Positions 37,156-46,005 of a stretch of 64,000 nucleotides of DNA are shown piece after piece. A program made the position numbers and the translations under genes. The notes beneath the pieces were generated by a model. The model was not told the origin of the DNA. It searched no databases and saw only the letters and a program-made list of their open reading frames with translations. Source of the DNA: CAWCQC01 sp963819905 (GTDB lineage Bacteria > Actinomycetota > Thermoleophilia > Gaiellales > Gaiellaceae); NCBI GenBank assembly GCA_963819905.1, contig CAWFXP010000012.1, positions 291,454 through 355,453 on the forward strand. The letters are read 5' to 3'. The stretch's first letter is position 1; each line of letters starts with the position of its first letter.

Positions 37156-37674
37156 TCAGCCTGCGAGACCTGCCGACGCCTCTTCGAGACCGGCCTTGAG
37201 CTCCTTCGCGGAGGCCTTGTCGATCTGCGAGGTCGAGGAGCGGATGCTGTTCGCGAGCGCGGCCGCGACCTTGTCGGCGTCGGCGTCGTCGTAGACGGCG
37301 ATGATCCCTGCCGAGCCGGGCGGCAGCGCTTCGTCCATTTTCTCCCCGATCCCCGCCTCGAGGCGCTTCCGCGCAACCTTGCCGAGAACGGCGCCGGAGG
37401 CGGCTCCCACCGCGGTGGCCGCGAGGAGCGGAGGCGCGAAGAGCCCGACGACGAGACCGACGCCTCCCCCGACCTTGGCCCCCTTGCGGCCCAGGTGGTC
37501 GCCCGTCTCCTTCACCGCAACCTCGCCGTCTGCATCCTTCGTAACGAGCACCACGCCGTCGGTGGAGATCGCTCCCTCCTCGGCGAGCTTCACGAAGCCG
37601 TCGAAGTCCTCCTTGGCGAGGTCGGGGATCAGATAGACGGCGATCAGAACGTCCAGCTGGTCGCTGCCGCTCAC
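37156..37674 (-). CDS. DUF1269-family protein
   Basis: A 172-residue protein of the DUF1269 type. It starts QLDVLIAVYLIPDLAKEDFDG and continues with VLVTKDADGEVAVKETGDHLG, then a glycine-zipper hydrophobic stretch (GGGVGLVVGLFAPPLLAA), PPGSAGIIAVYDD and a charged C-terminal helix. GTG at 37674 has AAGGAGG upstream. It follows the arylsulfatase gene by 38 bases on the same strand. The same domain is fused to the front of a second arylsulfatase at 48549. Role unknown. Confidence 0.85.
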   Translation of the reverse strand: MSGSDQLDVLIAVYLIPDLAKEDFDGFVKLAEEGAISTDGVVLVTKDADGEVAVKETGDHLGRKGAKVGGGVGLVVGLFAPPLLAATAVGAASGAVLGKVARKRLEAGIGEKMDEALPPGSAGIIAVYDDADADKVAAALANSIRSSTSQIDKASAKELKAGLEEASAGLAG

Positions 37675-37712
37675 GACGCTTCCTCCTTGGTGTGGATAAT
37701 CGAATGGCTCAT

Positions 37713-40118
37713 CTACGCGCTCGCTGCGTGCGCCGCGAGTGTTTGCTCCGCGAGCTCGTGCAGCGCCAGCCTGTCTTCGTCGCTCATGTGCGGTGCGATG
37801 TCGAAGGTGACCTGCTTGATCTCGCCGGTGAACGCGAATGGAGCCTTGTCGGCGTAGCTGCGGTCGACGACGAGCCCGTTGTCGCGGCCGATGTCCATGC
37901 CGGAGTAGCCGGAGAAGCGTCCGGGCACGGTGTGCTCCAGGCGTCCGGTTGCGACGGGCTCGCCGTTGACGAGCAACGTCACCTCGCCTCCGGTTGCCGG
38001 CTGCGGCGCGTCGGCGGCGAAGATGCACTCGACGCTGACCTCCCCGGCGGGGAGCGGCGTCTCGGCCGCCTGGGTGTATTCGAGCACTCCCAGCATCGAG
38101 TAGGTGTGCTTGAGCTTCCCGTCCTGCACGAAGAGCGCGAAGCCGCCGAGGTAGTCCGCTTCGGCGACGATGACGCCTTCAGCGCCGCCTTCGGGGATCA
38201 CGAGGTCGGCGCTGATCGTGTAGGAGTGGTTGTAGATCCGCGGGATCATCCCGCTCGGGATGTTCTGGATGTCGCCGCGGAACACGAACGTCGACTCTTT
38301 CGGGATCGGCGGCACCATGCCGAAGAACGACGTCAGGCCGCCGAGCAGCGGCAGGACGTGGTTCTCGTGCGCCTCGGCCCAGAAGAGCTCCCGCAGCTCT
38401 GCCACCTTCTCCGGGTGGTCGGCTGCGACGTTCTTCGCCTGGGTGAAGTCGTCCGGCAGGTAATACAGTTCGACGGGGTCGGTTTCGGGATCCCATCCAG
38501 GCCCGAAGCTCCGGAGCACCTCGGGGTCGAGCGACCAGGGGATGCGCTGCAGCCGCTGGCAGAACAGCCAGCCGTCCTTGTACATGCCGCGGTTGCCGAG
38601 GATCTCGTAGTACTGCTGCACGTGCCGCTCGGGGGCGGCCGCGTCCGAGAACGAGTCCGCGAAGGTGACGCCGTCGAAGGGCTGCTGCGCGATTCCGTCG
38701 ATCGAGTCGGGCAGCGGTATCCGGGCGAGCTCGAGGACGGTCGCGCCGATGTCGTTGACGTGCGTGTAGTGCGAGCGGACCGAGCCCGGGTCGGTGATGC
38801 CGCCCGGCCAGTGAACCACCATCGGGTTCCGCGTGCCGCCGAGGTGGGAGGCCACCTGCTTGCCCCAGTCGAACGGGGTGTTGCCGGCCCATGCCCACCC
38901 GGCCGAGTAGTGCGGGGCCAGCTGCTCGCCGCCCCACGCCTCGAGCCCGCCGTGCTTGAAGAGGAGCCCCATCTGCTGCTCTGGCGTCAACGGGATCCCG
39001 TTCAGGGTCGTCATCTCGTTGAACGTCCCCGTCAGGGTGCCCTCCATGCTGGCGCCGTTGTCACCCCAGATCCAGATCACGACGGTGTTCTCGAGCTCGC
39101 CGAGCGCGTCGATCGCGTCGACGATGCGACCGATGTTCCAGTCGGCGTTCTCGGAGTAGCCCGCGTACACCTCCATCTGGCGGGCATACAGGCGCTTGTG
39201 GGTCTCGTCGAGCGAGTCCCAGGTGGGGATCGCGTCGTTGCGCGGCGGGAGCTCCGCGTCCGCGGGCACGACCCCGAGTGCCTTCTGCCGCGCGAACGTC
39301 TCCTCGCGCATCACGTCCCAGCCCTGGTCGAACGCACCCCGGTACTTGTCCGACCACTCGGCCGGCACGTGGTGCGGCGCATGGCTGCACCCCGTTGCGA
39401 CGTAGGCGAACCACGGTGTCTTCGGCTTCTCGGAGCGGACCTTGTGGATCCAGTCGATCGTCTTGTCGGCGAGGTCGTCCTGGAAGTAGTACTGCTCGCC
39501 GTCCTTCGCCTCGGGCACGCCGACCATCTTCTGGTTCTCGGCGATCAGCGGGTCGTACTGACCGGCCTCCCCGCCGAGGAACCCCCAGAAGTAGTCGAAG
39601 CCGAGCCGGGTCGGCCAGCGGTCGAACGGGCCCGAGAAGCCCTGCTGGTTGTCCGGGGTCAGATGCCACTTCCCGAACCCGCCCGTCAGGTAGCCATTCT
39701 CCTGCAGGACCCGCGGGAAGAGCGCACAGTCGTGCGGCACGGTCGCGTTGTACCCCGGGAAGGGGCCGGAGAACTCGCCCACCATGCCGAAGCCGACGCG
39801 ATGATGATTGCGGCCGGTCAGCAGCGCTGCTCTGGTCGGCGAGCAGAGCGCTGTGACGTGGAAGCGGTTATAACGAAGCCCGTTCTCGGCGAGACGACTG
39901 TAGTTCGGCGTCTGAATCGGACCACCGAACGTGCTCGGGTTCCCGAACCCGGCATCGTCGATCAGCACGAGCAGCACGTTCGGGGCGCCGTCCGGAGGGC
40001 TCACGTGCGCGGCCTGGCTCCAGTCGGCGACGGAGCCGTCAAGGGTCTTCATCGTCGTGCCGCCAAAAGGCGGGCGCCGGATCGGAAGGGTTGTCCGATC
40101 GACTGTCGACTCGCTCAT
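37713..40118 (-). CDS. Arylsulfatase (formylglycine-dependent)
   Basis: Type I sulfatase of 801 residues. The active-site motif C92-S-P-T-R-A with following LLTGRN is the C-x-P-x-R signature whose Cys becomes formylglycine. Metal ligands are visible in LIDDAGFGNPS (D54, D55) and later IWGDNGASMEGT. A C-terminal domain of about 200 residues, partly jelly-roll-like, ends AHAASA. No signal peptide is seen, so it is probably cytoplasmic. It is closely similar through its length to the sulfatase part of the 48549 fusion. It is followed by a DUF1269 gene. Confidence 0.93.
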   Translation of the reverse strand: MSESTVDRTTLPIRRPPFGGTTMKTLDGSVADWSQAAHVSPPDGAPNVLLVLIDDAGFGNPSTFGGPIQTPNYSRLAENGLRYNRFHVTALCSPTRAALLTGRNHHRVGFGMVGEFSGPFPGYNATVPHDCALFPRVLQENGYLTGGFGKWHLTPDNQQGFSGPFDRWPTRLGFDYFWGFLGGEAGQYDPLIAENQKMVGVPEAKDGEQYYFQDDLADKTIDWIHKVRSEKPKTPWFAYVATGCSHAPHHVPAEWSDKYRGAFDQGWDVMREETFARQKALGVVPADAELPPRNDAIPTWDSLDETHKRLYARQMEVYAGYSENADWNIGRIVDAIDALGELENTVVIWIWGDNGASMEGTLTGTFNEMTTLNGIPLTPEQQMGLLFKHGGLEAWGGEQLAPHYSAGWAWAGNTPFDWGKQVASHLGGTRNPMVVHWPGGITDPGSVRSHYTHVNDIGATVLELARIPLPDSIDGIAQQPFDGVTFADSFSDAAAPERHVQQYYEILGNRGMYKDGWLFCQRLQRIPWSLDPEVLRSFGPGWDPETDPVELYYLPDDFTQAKNVAADHPEKVAELRELFWAEAHENHVLPLLGGLTSFFGMVPPIPKESTFVFRGDIQNIPSGMIPRIYNHSYTISADLVIPEGGAEGVIVAEADYLGGFALFVQDGKLKHTYSMLGVLEYTQAAETPLPAGEVSVECIFAADAPQPATGGEVTLLVNGEPVATGRLEHTVPGRFSGYSGMDIGRDNGLVVDRSYADKAPFAFTGEIKQVTFDIAPHMSDEDRLALHELAEQTLAAHAASA

Positions 40119-40130
40119 CGCCCCACCCTT

Positions 40131-40478
40131 TCACGCTTGGATTTGGTCGAACCGGCACGCCGTTGCCGCTGAGGTTGCCCCTCGAAGCCATCCTTTCGGC
40201 TCGTCGGCCCGCCTCAAGGGTGGCCGGTACGAATCACCCCGGTGAACCGCCTGGCCGGGCGGCGAGGATACTCGCGAAAATCCCGGGCCCGCGGTCACTC
40301 TCCTGCGGTCCTCGCGGTCATCACGGCGATCCTCGCCTCGGTCGCCGCGGTCATCACGGCGATCCTCGCGTCGGTCGTGACCGTGCTTGGCGACCGCGGC
40401 GGTTCCGACGACTGCTGCGGTTCGCGTGACCGGTCCGCCGAGTACGCCCCGCCTACCCCTCGTCCTCTGCCGTGGCAT
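40131..40478 (-). CDS. Small basic protein with Arg/Asp repeat
   Basis: ATG at 40478 with AAGGAG upstream lies 2 bases past the DUF6325 stop. The 115-residue product begins MPRQRTRGRRGVLGGPVTRT, continues with a small hydrophobic helix (AAVVGTAAVA) and then a highly charged stretch with two copies of GEDRRDDR-type sequence encoded by a near-perfect DNA repeat (GCGAGGATCGCCGTGATGAC). The C-terminal 50 residues have no clear pattern. Small proteins with this start often carry a C-terminal SHOCT domain, which is missing here. Function unknown. Confidence 0.5.
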   Translation of the reverse strand: MPRQRTRGRRGVLGGPVTRTAAVVGTAAVAKHGHDRREDRRDDRGDRGEDRRDDREDRRRVTAGPGFSRVSSPPGQAVHRGDSYRPPLRRADEPKGWLRGATSAATACRFDQIQA

Positions 40479-40479
40479 G

Positions 40480-40968
40480 TCAAGCTCCTTCCTCAACGGT
40501 GCTGGCTTCCGCTTCGATCGCGGCCAGCAGCGCCTGGGTCGGGATGCGACCATTGGCCACGAGTTGGCCGCCCGCCCGACGCACCGAGGATGCGAACGGT
40601 CCGGCCCAGCTGTTCTCGTAGACGAGCACGGCTGCGATGCTGCCCGGCTCCAGCACCTCGCCGAACCGCTCAATGTCCTCCTCGGCGAGCAGCATCGCCA
40701 GATCCGCTTCAAGCGCGCGCAGCTTGCCGACGTTGCTCTCATCGACCTCGCGCAGTTCGGCAACCTCAACCGATCCGTCGACGTTCTTGCGCAGTATCAC
40801 CAGATCGAGCACGCGAACGAGCTTGCGGTCGACCAGGGAGTTGAGCTCAGTCGCCATCTCACCCGAGAAGTTGGCCTTGTCCGCAGGGAACTCGACGACC
40901 ACGTAGTCGACCGGCCCAAGCACGTCCGAACTGCTGTCTTCCAGCACGTCCAACCTGCTGCCTTCCAC
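40480..40968 (-). CDS. DUF6325-like protein
   Basis: A 162-residue protein with the pattern LGPVDYVVVEFPADKANFSG, RVLDLVILRKNVDGSVEVAE and AAVLVYENSWAGPFASSVRR, as in DUF6325 proteins, which resemble DUF1269 in fold. GTG at 40968 has AGGAGAGGA upstream. These proteins are often next to SHOCT-type small proteins and appear under stress; the function is unknown. Confidence 0.75.
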   Translation of the reverse strand: MEGSRLDVLEDSSSDVLGPVDYVVVEFPADKANFSGEMATELNSLVDRKLVRVLDLVILRKNVDGSVEVAELREVDESNVGKLRALEADLAMLLAEEDIERFGEVLEPGSIAAVLVYENSWAGPFASSVRRAGGQLVANGRIPTQALLAAIEAEASTVEEGA

Positions 40969-41176
40969 ATCCTCTCCTCTCCGAATGAAGCCCCGTATCA
41001 CACGCCTGCCGATCGGTACGGATCAACCGAACGAGGTGGCGGACACCCGCAGGGTGTTCCCGGCGCGATCGGTGGCACCGACCCCGTTCGCGAGATCCTA
41101 TGTCGGGGAGGTCAGGCCGTGCGCTCGCCCGGTCGAGCCACCGTGTGGCGTGGCGCCCGCCGCCGCTGCCGATGAG

Positions 41177-41647
41177 CTACGCCGACTGCCCCGCTGCCGT
41201 CTGAAGAGCCGACTCGTCGACCACATCGTGGCTCGAGGTCGCGCCGCCGAGGTCCGTCAGTCGCTGCCGGACCGCGGGCGCATCCTCAATCTTGTCGAGC
41301 ACACCGACCGCCGCCTTGCCCGAGCCGAGGTCGGCTGAAATCCGCGCCTTGTCCTCATCGCTGAGCTTCAGCCCCTTGTGGTGGAGTCCGCCGGCGGCCG
41401 TGCCGCCGAGGACGCCGACCCCGAGGGCCGCGGGGCCGAGCACGAGCATGCAGAGCGCCGATCCCCGCGCCCGCGCCCCAGCTCCGAGCGCCGACCTTGT
41501 CCATCTTGAGGTTGCCAGCGTCGTCGAGGACCAGGATAGCCCATAGCGTCGCCGGAAGCGACCCCGGATTCCTTGAGCGCCGTGGCCGCCGCGTCTGCGG
41601 CCGGTTCATCGAGCGAAGAACGAGAGTACGAGTTGCTTCTCTGCCAT
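41177..41647 (-). pseudogene. Frameshifted DUF1269-family gene
   Basis: ATG at 41647 with an upstream GGGG site reads MAEKQLVLSFFAR and stops at once. The family sequence continues in other frames: DEPAADAAATALKESGVASG, then AILVLDDAGNLKMDKVGARS, then GLHHKGLKLSDEDKARISAD to the TAG at 41177. At least three frame changes are needed in 470 bases, so it is inactive as read. An intact gene would give about 157 residues. Confidence 0.75.
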
Positions 41648-42040
41648 TGTCAATCCCCTTCCTCAGTGGAGGACGCGGAACCAGACCCGGCACGAGAAAG
41701 ATGGCTCGCCGCCGGGGAGGGACATCGTCCGAAAAGGATGATTGTGAATCTGCCGCGTCGGCGGGCATCCGTGCCAGGCCAGGAGCCCTGAACCCGGCGT
41801 GAGGCTTGCGGAGCGCGTTGTCTCGACGCTGCCGACGGATCCGCGCTGGGCGAGATCGAAAGGACGCCGGCGATCTGGCCAGAGGGCGAGCGAGTTCGGG
41901 TGGGATCGTCACGCCGGATCCGCCGAGAGGCGGTGGGAGGGGCTCAAAGTCTGCGACTCGGGGCGGGCCGCTCGTCAGGCTAACTTCTGTTGCCTCACAC
42001 CTGCGAGCCGGCTGAGTGCCCGCCCAGACACCGCCGCTCG
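41648..42040. other. Non-coding stretch, nothing recognised
   Basis: Between the DUF1269 remnant and the antiporter gene no frame with credible codon use, no RNA fold and no repeat was noticed. Promoter activity for the remnant may lie at its left end. Confidence 0.5.
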
Positions 42041-43366
42041 CTATGACGCGGTCTCGTCCGAGGCGTCCTCGACGTCCCGCTTCCTATGCCACAGCCCGGC
42101 TCCCCATCGGTGCGGGCGCTGCTCGGGAGTCGGCGTACTCTCGAACGCGGGCGTCTCGTCACGCGGGTGGGCCGCGAACCACGCTGCGTAGCGCTTCGTA
42201 AGAGGGGTTGCGGTCAGGCCGTGCAGGAGAACCGAGAGGCCGATTGTGAGAAAGATCGTGTTCAGCAGCACTGACTCGTTGACGAGGTCTGCGTCCTCGA
42301 CGAGGATCACCGCGAAGACGATCGACGCCAGTCCACGAGGCCCGAACCAGCCGAGGAAGGCGACCGTTGGTCGCTGGGCACCGGAGCGGACCATGGCCAG
42401 AGCTACGGGAATCATGCGAACGAGCGTCAGGCTGAGAACTGCATACAGAACGATGTCGGCGGAGAGGTCGTCCAGCATCGGCACGAGCATGACAGCGCCG
42501 AAGAGGATGAATGTGACTGCACCGAGCAACCCGCCCGCCTCTTCCAGGAAGAGCGTCACGTCGCCCCCGACCTCGCGACGAAGCCCTCCGAAGACGGCAC
42601 CTCCGACGAAGGCGGCGATGAACCCGCTGCCGCCCATCCACACGGCCAGCCCGTAGGCGAACGCGGCCCCGGCGACCGGGACGACCTGGAGCCAGGTCGA
42701 ATCGACGAGGCGGCGCGGGACGGCTGCCCTGACCACGACGGCGGCTGCGAGTCCCGCCACCACGCCCCCGAGGCAGCCGTAGCCGATCTCCTCGAGCACG
42801 AGGCGCGCCGCCGCGCCGTTTCCGATCGCGCCCTCTTCCGCTTCGGCAATCGCGATCGCGATCAGCAGGAGTGGCACGCAGATGCCATCGTTGAGCCCGC
42901 TCTCGACGTTGAGCCCTTGTCGGACGCGTGAAGGAACTCGGGGATCGGTGACGACCGCCTGCCCCAACGCAGCGTCCGTCGGCGCGAGCACGATCGCAAG
43001 CAAGACGGCCTCGATGATCACGAGCTCGCCAAACACGGCGACACCCGCGAGAGCGCCGGCCACGATGGTCAGCGGCAGCCCGATCGCGAGCAGACGGAGA
43101 GGCAAGACATACTCGCGGCGCAGTACTCCGAGGTTGATCCGTGACGCGTCCGAGAAGAGCACGAGCGCCAGCGTCGCCTCGGCGACCCAGCGGACGGATT
43201 CGCTCTCGATCGTCGGATCGAGCCAGCCGAGGACCTCGTCGCTGACCAGGATGCCGCTGGCGACGAACACCATCGCAGCGGTTATCACGGATCCCGTCAG
43301 CCGCCGCGAAACCGCCGCGTACGCGAGAAGGAGCAGCGCTATCGCGACGAGACCCGAGCCGCCCAA
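42041..43366 (-). CDS. Na+/H+ antiporter, CPA1/NhaP type
   Basis: Polytopic membrane protein of 441 residues with about 12 hydrophobic segments. The central NVESGLNDGICVPLLLIAIA carries the N-D ion-binding pair of CPA antiporters, preceded by LAPTDAALGQAVVTD. It exchanges protons for sodium or potassium across the membrane. The C-terminal tail is short and charged. It is a single gene inside the tRNA-Arg-bounded region. Confidence 0.92.
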   Translation of the reverse strand: MGGSGLVAIALLLLAYAAVSRRLTGSVITAAMVFVASGILVSDEVLGWLDPTIESESVRWVAEATLALVLFSDASRINLGVLRREYVLPLRLLAIGLPLTIVAGALAGVAVFGELVIIEAVLLAIVLAPTDAALGQAVVTDPRVPSRVRQGLNVESGLNDGICVPLLLIAIAIAEAEEGAIGNGAAARLVLEEIGYGCLGGVVAGLAAAVVVRAAVPRRLVDSTWLQVVPVAGAAFAYGLAVWMGGSGFIAAFVGGAVFGGLRREVGGDVTLFLEEAGGLLGAVTFILFGAVMLVPMLDDLSADIVLYAVLSLTLVRMIPVALAMVRSGAQRPTVAFLGWFGPRGLASIVFAVILVEDADLVNESVLLNTIFLTIGLSVLLHGLTATPLTKRYAAWFAAHPRDETPAFESTPTPEQRPHRWGAGLWHRKRDVEDASDETAS

Positions 43367-43563
43367 ACCTCAATTTCCCCCGGCGAGTTGCTCGCGGAGA
43401 CAGTTTCGCAGCAGGGTGACCCTATAGGCCGTACCGAGGCTGCTCACGAGGTGCCGATCAATAGCAGATCGGCTGGTTGAGCACCAAGGAGGTCGTGAGC
43501 GAAAACCAGGCTGAGCAGGGAAATCCAAGACGGGCCGAGATCGGCCGAGAAGCCCTGGACGAG

Positions 43564-43604
43564 CTTCGAATCTGCGCGCGGAGGTTCGACTCCTCCCAGG
43601 GCCA
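43564..43604 (+). repeat. tRNA-Arg 3'-half copy (probable att site)
   Basis: These 41 bases match positions 32585-32625 of tRNA-Arg(UCG) at 39 positions, from the anticodon loop to the discriminator base. There is no 5' half, so it is not a tRNA gene. It lies 4 bases beyond the true stop of the frameshifted methyltransferase. Direct orientation relative to the tRNA is that expected of a tyrosine-recombinase attachment repeat. Confidence 0.8.
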
Positions 43605-43608
43605 TGGC

Positions 43609-44596
43609 TCAGTCGTCGATCTCCTCCCAGACCGACTGCTCGTCGTGCTCCTCCCAGTCGGCGCCTGGCATCGCGATGGCCCAGCTCGTCCACGTCCCGA
43701 CCGGCCGAGCCGGAGCGGTCCGGACTCTGGCGCGCACGACCATGCCGGGCGTGAGCTCCACGGGCCGGTGCAGCGGGGCCGTCGTCATCCCCCAGTGCGT
43801 CGGTGGATCGCCGGGCCCGACGGAGAGTGAGATGCCGGGTGCGAGCTCGGCGCTGAACCAGAGTGCGAGCGCGTTGGCCGTTCCGTGGTGGTGGACGGGC
43901 AGCAGCGTCTCGGCTTCGTGCGGCCGACTGCGCGCGCTCGAGCGGGATCAGCTCCACGTTCGTCGTCCATAACCGGCTCGGCTCGGATCGCCTGTCACCG
44001 GCCGCCAGGTGGCGGAAGCCGCCGGAGTAGGAGATCTCGTTGACGGTCTTCTCGACCAGGTCGTCGAGGTCGAGGCCGTACGGATTGTCCCGTAGGAACT
44101 CCACCGTCTCCCCGAGGTAGCGGTCGTGCACCAGCGCTGCCCACGCGGTCACCGAGCGGGGAATCATGACACCGCCCGGCTTGAGCCAGCGGTCACGGGC
44201 GGCGATGACCGGAACGAGCATCCCCTCGTCGATGCCGAACCCTCCGAGCCACTCCGAGACGATCACGTCGACCCGTTCCGGCGGCTCGATATCCATGACG
44301 TCGCCGTGGATCACCCGGACGATCTCCGCGACTCCGTTGGCGGCGGCCAGCTGCTGCGCCAGGACTGCGACCGAGGTCTGTTCCACCGCGTAGACGCGCG
44401 CAGCCCCCGCCCGCGCCGCGAACACGCTCAGGATGCCGCTTCCCGCCCCGATGTCGAGCACGGTGTCGCCGGAGCGCACGACCGCGTCGATCGCATGCTG
44501 GAAAGCCTCGGTGCGGACGCGGTCGCAGATCATCGAACGATGGACCTCGAACTCCGCGTACATCGGGTCCGGCGAGTGCTTGATCGGCGTCCGCAC
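43609..44596 (-). pseudogene. Frameshifted PRMT-like SAM methyltransferase
   Basis: The first 220 residues form a class I methyltransferase of the protein-arginine-methyltransferase type: VLDIGAGSGILSVFAARAG (motif I), the acidic YAVEQT and the double-E-like loop VSEWLGGFGIDEG. After NVELIPLERA the frame becomes Arg-rich shadow. The true continuation (EAETLLPVHHHGTAN ... WEEIDD) lies one frame over and stops at 43609-43611. One indel within 43921-43945, in a CGCGCG run, explains it. Intact length would be about 328. Start GTG 44596. Confidence 0.8.
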
Positions 44597-44676
44597 TTGT
44601 GTAATCTACCCGCGCTGGATTCGACTTCGGACGCTGCTTGCTGGCCGAGGTGTCGCAACGAAGGGAAGGAGTCCCC

Positions 44677-44994
44677 ATGGGAATGAGGCGACGGACCAGG
44701 CGCCGCGCGCTCGTGGCCGGAGCAGTGGCCGGAGGAGCGATCGCTCACCACGAGGCGAAGAAGAGGAACGAGCAAGAACCGGCGGACGACGAGGCGCCCG
44801 CCGACGACTACCAGGAAGCGCCGCCTCCGGCAGCTCCGCCGCCAGCCGCGCCCCCTCCGGCAGCTCCGGCGCAGCATGCGCCGCCTCCGGCAGATCCGGC
44901 AGACCAGATCGAGCACCTCGCCAAGCTGCACGAGTCGGGCGCGCTGACGGACGACGAGTTCGCGGCGGCCAAGGCGAAGGCCCTGGGGATCTGA
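44677..44994 (+). CDS. SHOCT-domain protein
   Basis: A 105-residue protein. An Arg-rich start (MGMRRRTRRRALVAGAVAGG) with a short hydrophobic helix is followed by an acidic segment, a proline-rich linker of PPPAA repeats (about 45-70) and the C-terminal SHOCT domain (IEHLAKLHESGALTDDEFAA). AAGGAG lies upstream of ATG 44677. SHOCT domains act as oligomerisation or membrane-targeting modules; no partner is known. Confidence 0.85.
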   Translation: MGMRRRTRRRALVAGAVAGGAIAHHEAKKRNEQEPADDEAPADDYQEAPPPAAPPPAAPPPAAPAQHAPPPADPADQIEHLAKLHESGALTDDEFAAAKAKALGI

Positions 44995-45055
44995 ACGCAC
45001 CTCGGATTGTCAGAAGACGTCGGCCGATCGATAACAGCCGGGACAGGGGGTTGCT

Positions 45056-45473
45056 ATGAGCGAGTCGCGCAAGGACGTGCTACAGAAGGCGCTCGAGGCC
45101 GAGGTCGGTGGCGCATCGGTCGATCTGGGCACGCTGTTCACCGACGATGTCGTCGGGTGGTCGCCGTATCGCCTCCGTGTCGGGGCTGCCGGCACTCACC
45201 GAGCTCGCCGCTCTCCGCGAAGAGGCGTTCTCCAACGTCGTCCTCATGTTCCGCGGAGTCGACGAAGTGGGCAACAAGGCCTTCGCCGAGTGGCTCGTCG
45301 AAGCCGATCACACGGGGCCGCTCGTCCTCGACGAGGGGGCGGTGTTGGAAGGAACAGGACGGCATGTCCAGTTGGCCGGCGTCACCGTGGCCGACTTCCG
45401 CGACGGGAAGATCAAGTCGTACCGGACGTACTTCGACGATGCCTCGCTCCTCGAGCAGATCGTCGGCGCCTGA
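45056..45473 (+). pseudogene. Frameshifted NTF2/SnoaL-like gene
   Basis: ATG at 45056 (upstream AGGGGG) reads MSESRKDVLQKALEAEVGG to DVVGWSPY, then loses sense. The other frame supplies SVSGLPALTELAALREEAF and GKIKSYRTYFDDASLLEQIV to the TGA at 45471. Removing one C near 45170 restores SPY-ASVSGLP and a single NTF2-like protein of about 138 residues. Confidence 0.75.
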
Positions 45474-45477
45474 CTGG

Positions 45478-45945
45478 TTGGTCGCACCGGAGTTCCACGT
45501 CGAGGACGATCCGGATCCGCTCGACGTCGAATTCCTCGAAACGCAGATCCGTCATGAGGCGTCGGCCGCCACAGGGCTCGGTGACTCAGCCGAGCTGGCG
45601 ATCTTCGTGCGCGACGCCGGCAGGATCGTAGCCGGCATCAGCGGCTGGACGTGGGGCGACTGCTGCGAGCTGCAGAACCTCTGGGTGGACCCGAGTCTCA
45701 GAGGTCGCTGGCTCGGGATTCGGCTCCTCGCCGCGGCCGAGGCCGAGGCGGCAGCGCGCGGGTGCACGCAGACGGTCCACTTCACCTACGACTTTCAGTC
45801 ACGGCGCCTCTATCAGCGGGCCGGCTACGAGCTCGTGGGTCGAGTCGAGGACTTCCCGTCGGGAGCGGAAGCCCTCTGGTACCGCAAGCGTCTGAACCCA
45901 CCGGAGTCATCGCAGAGCCGGCGCGCGACTGTTCGTAGCTCGTGA
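45478..45945 (+). CDS. GNAT-family N-acetyltransferase
   Basis: A 155-residue GNAT protein. The acetyl-CoA loop is in LQNLWVDPSLRGRWLGIRLL (R-G-x-x-x-G), followed by AEAEAAARGCTQTVHFTYDF and the final RLYQRAGYELVGRVEDFP, the typical motif B. The start is uncertain: TTG at 45478 is just after the NTF2-like stop, with an ATG at 45440 in frame as alternative. Substrate unknown. Confidence 0.8.
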   Translation: MVAPEFHVEDDPDPLDVEFLETQIRHEASAATGLGDSAELAIFVRDAGRIVAGISGWTWGDCCELQNLWVDPSLRGRWLGIRLLAAAEAEAAARGCTQTVHFTYDFQSRRLYQRAGYELVGRVEDFPSGAEALWYRKRLNPPESSQSRRATVRSS

Positions 45946-46005
45946 CTGCGCGCGGCGCGACGGTTCGGCAGGCACCATCCGTCGAGCATGAGAAAGGAGA
46001 ACGCT

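Noticed and set aside
32626..43563. Integrase or transposase inside the tRNA-bounded region
   Set aside because: No frame with tyrosine or serine recombinase or DDE motifs was found on either strand.
43564..43604. Second tRNA-Arg gene
   Set aside because: Only the 3' half is present; no acceptor 5' strand or D arm precedes it.
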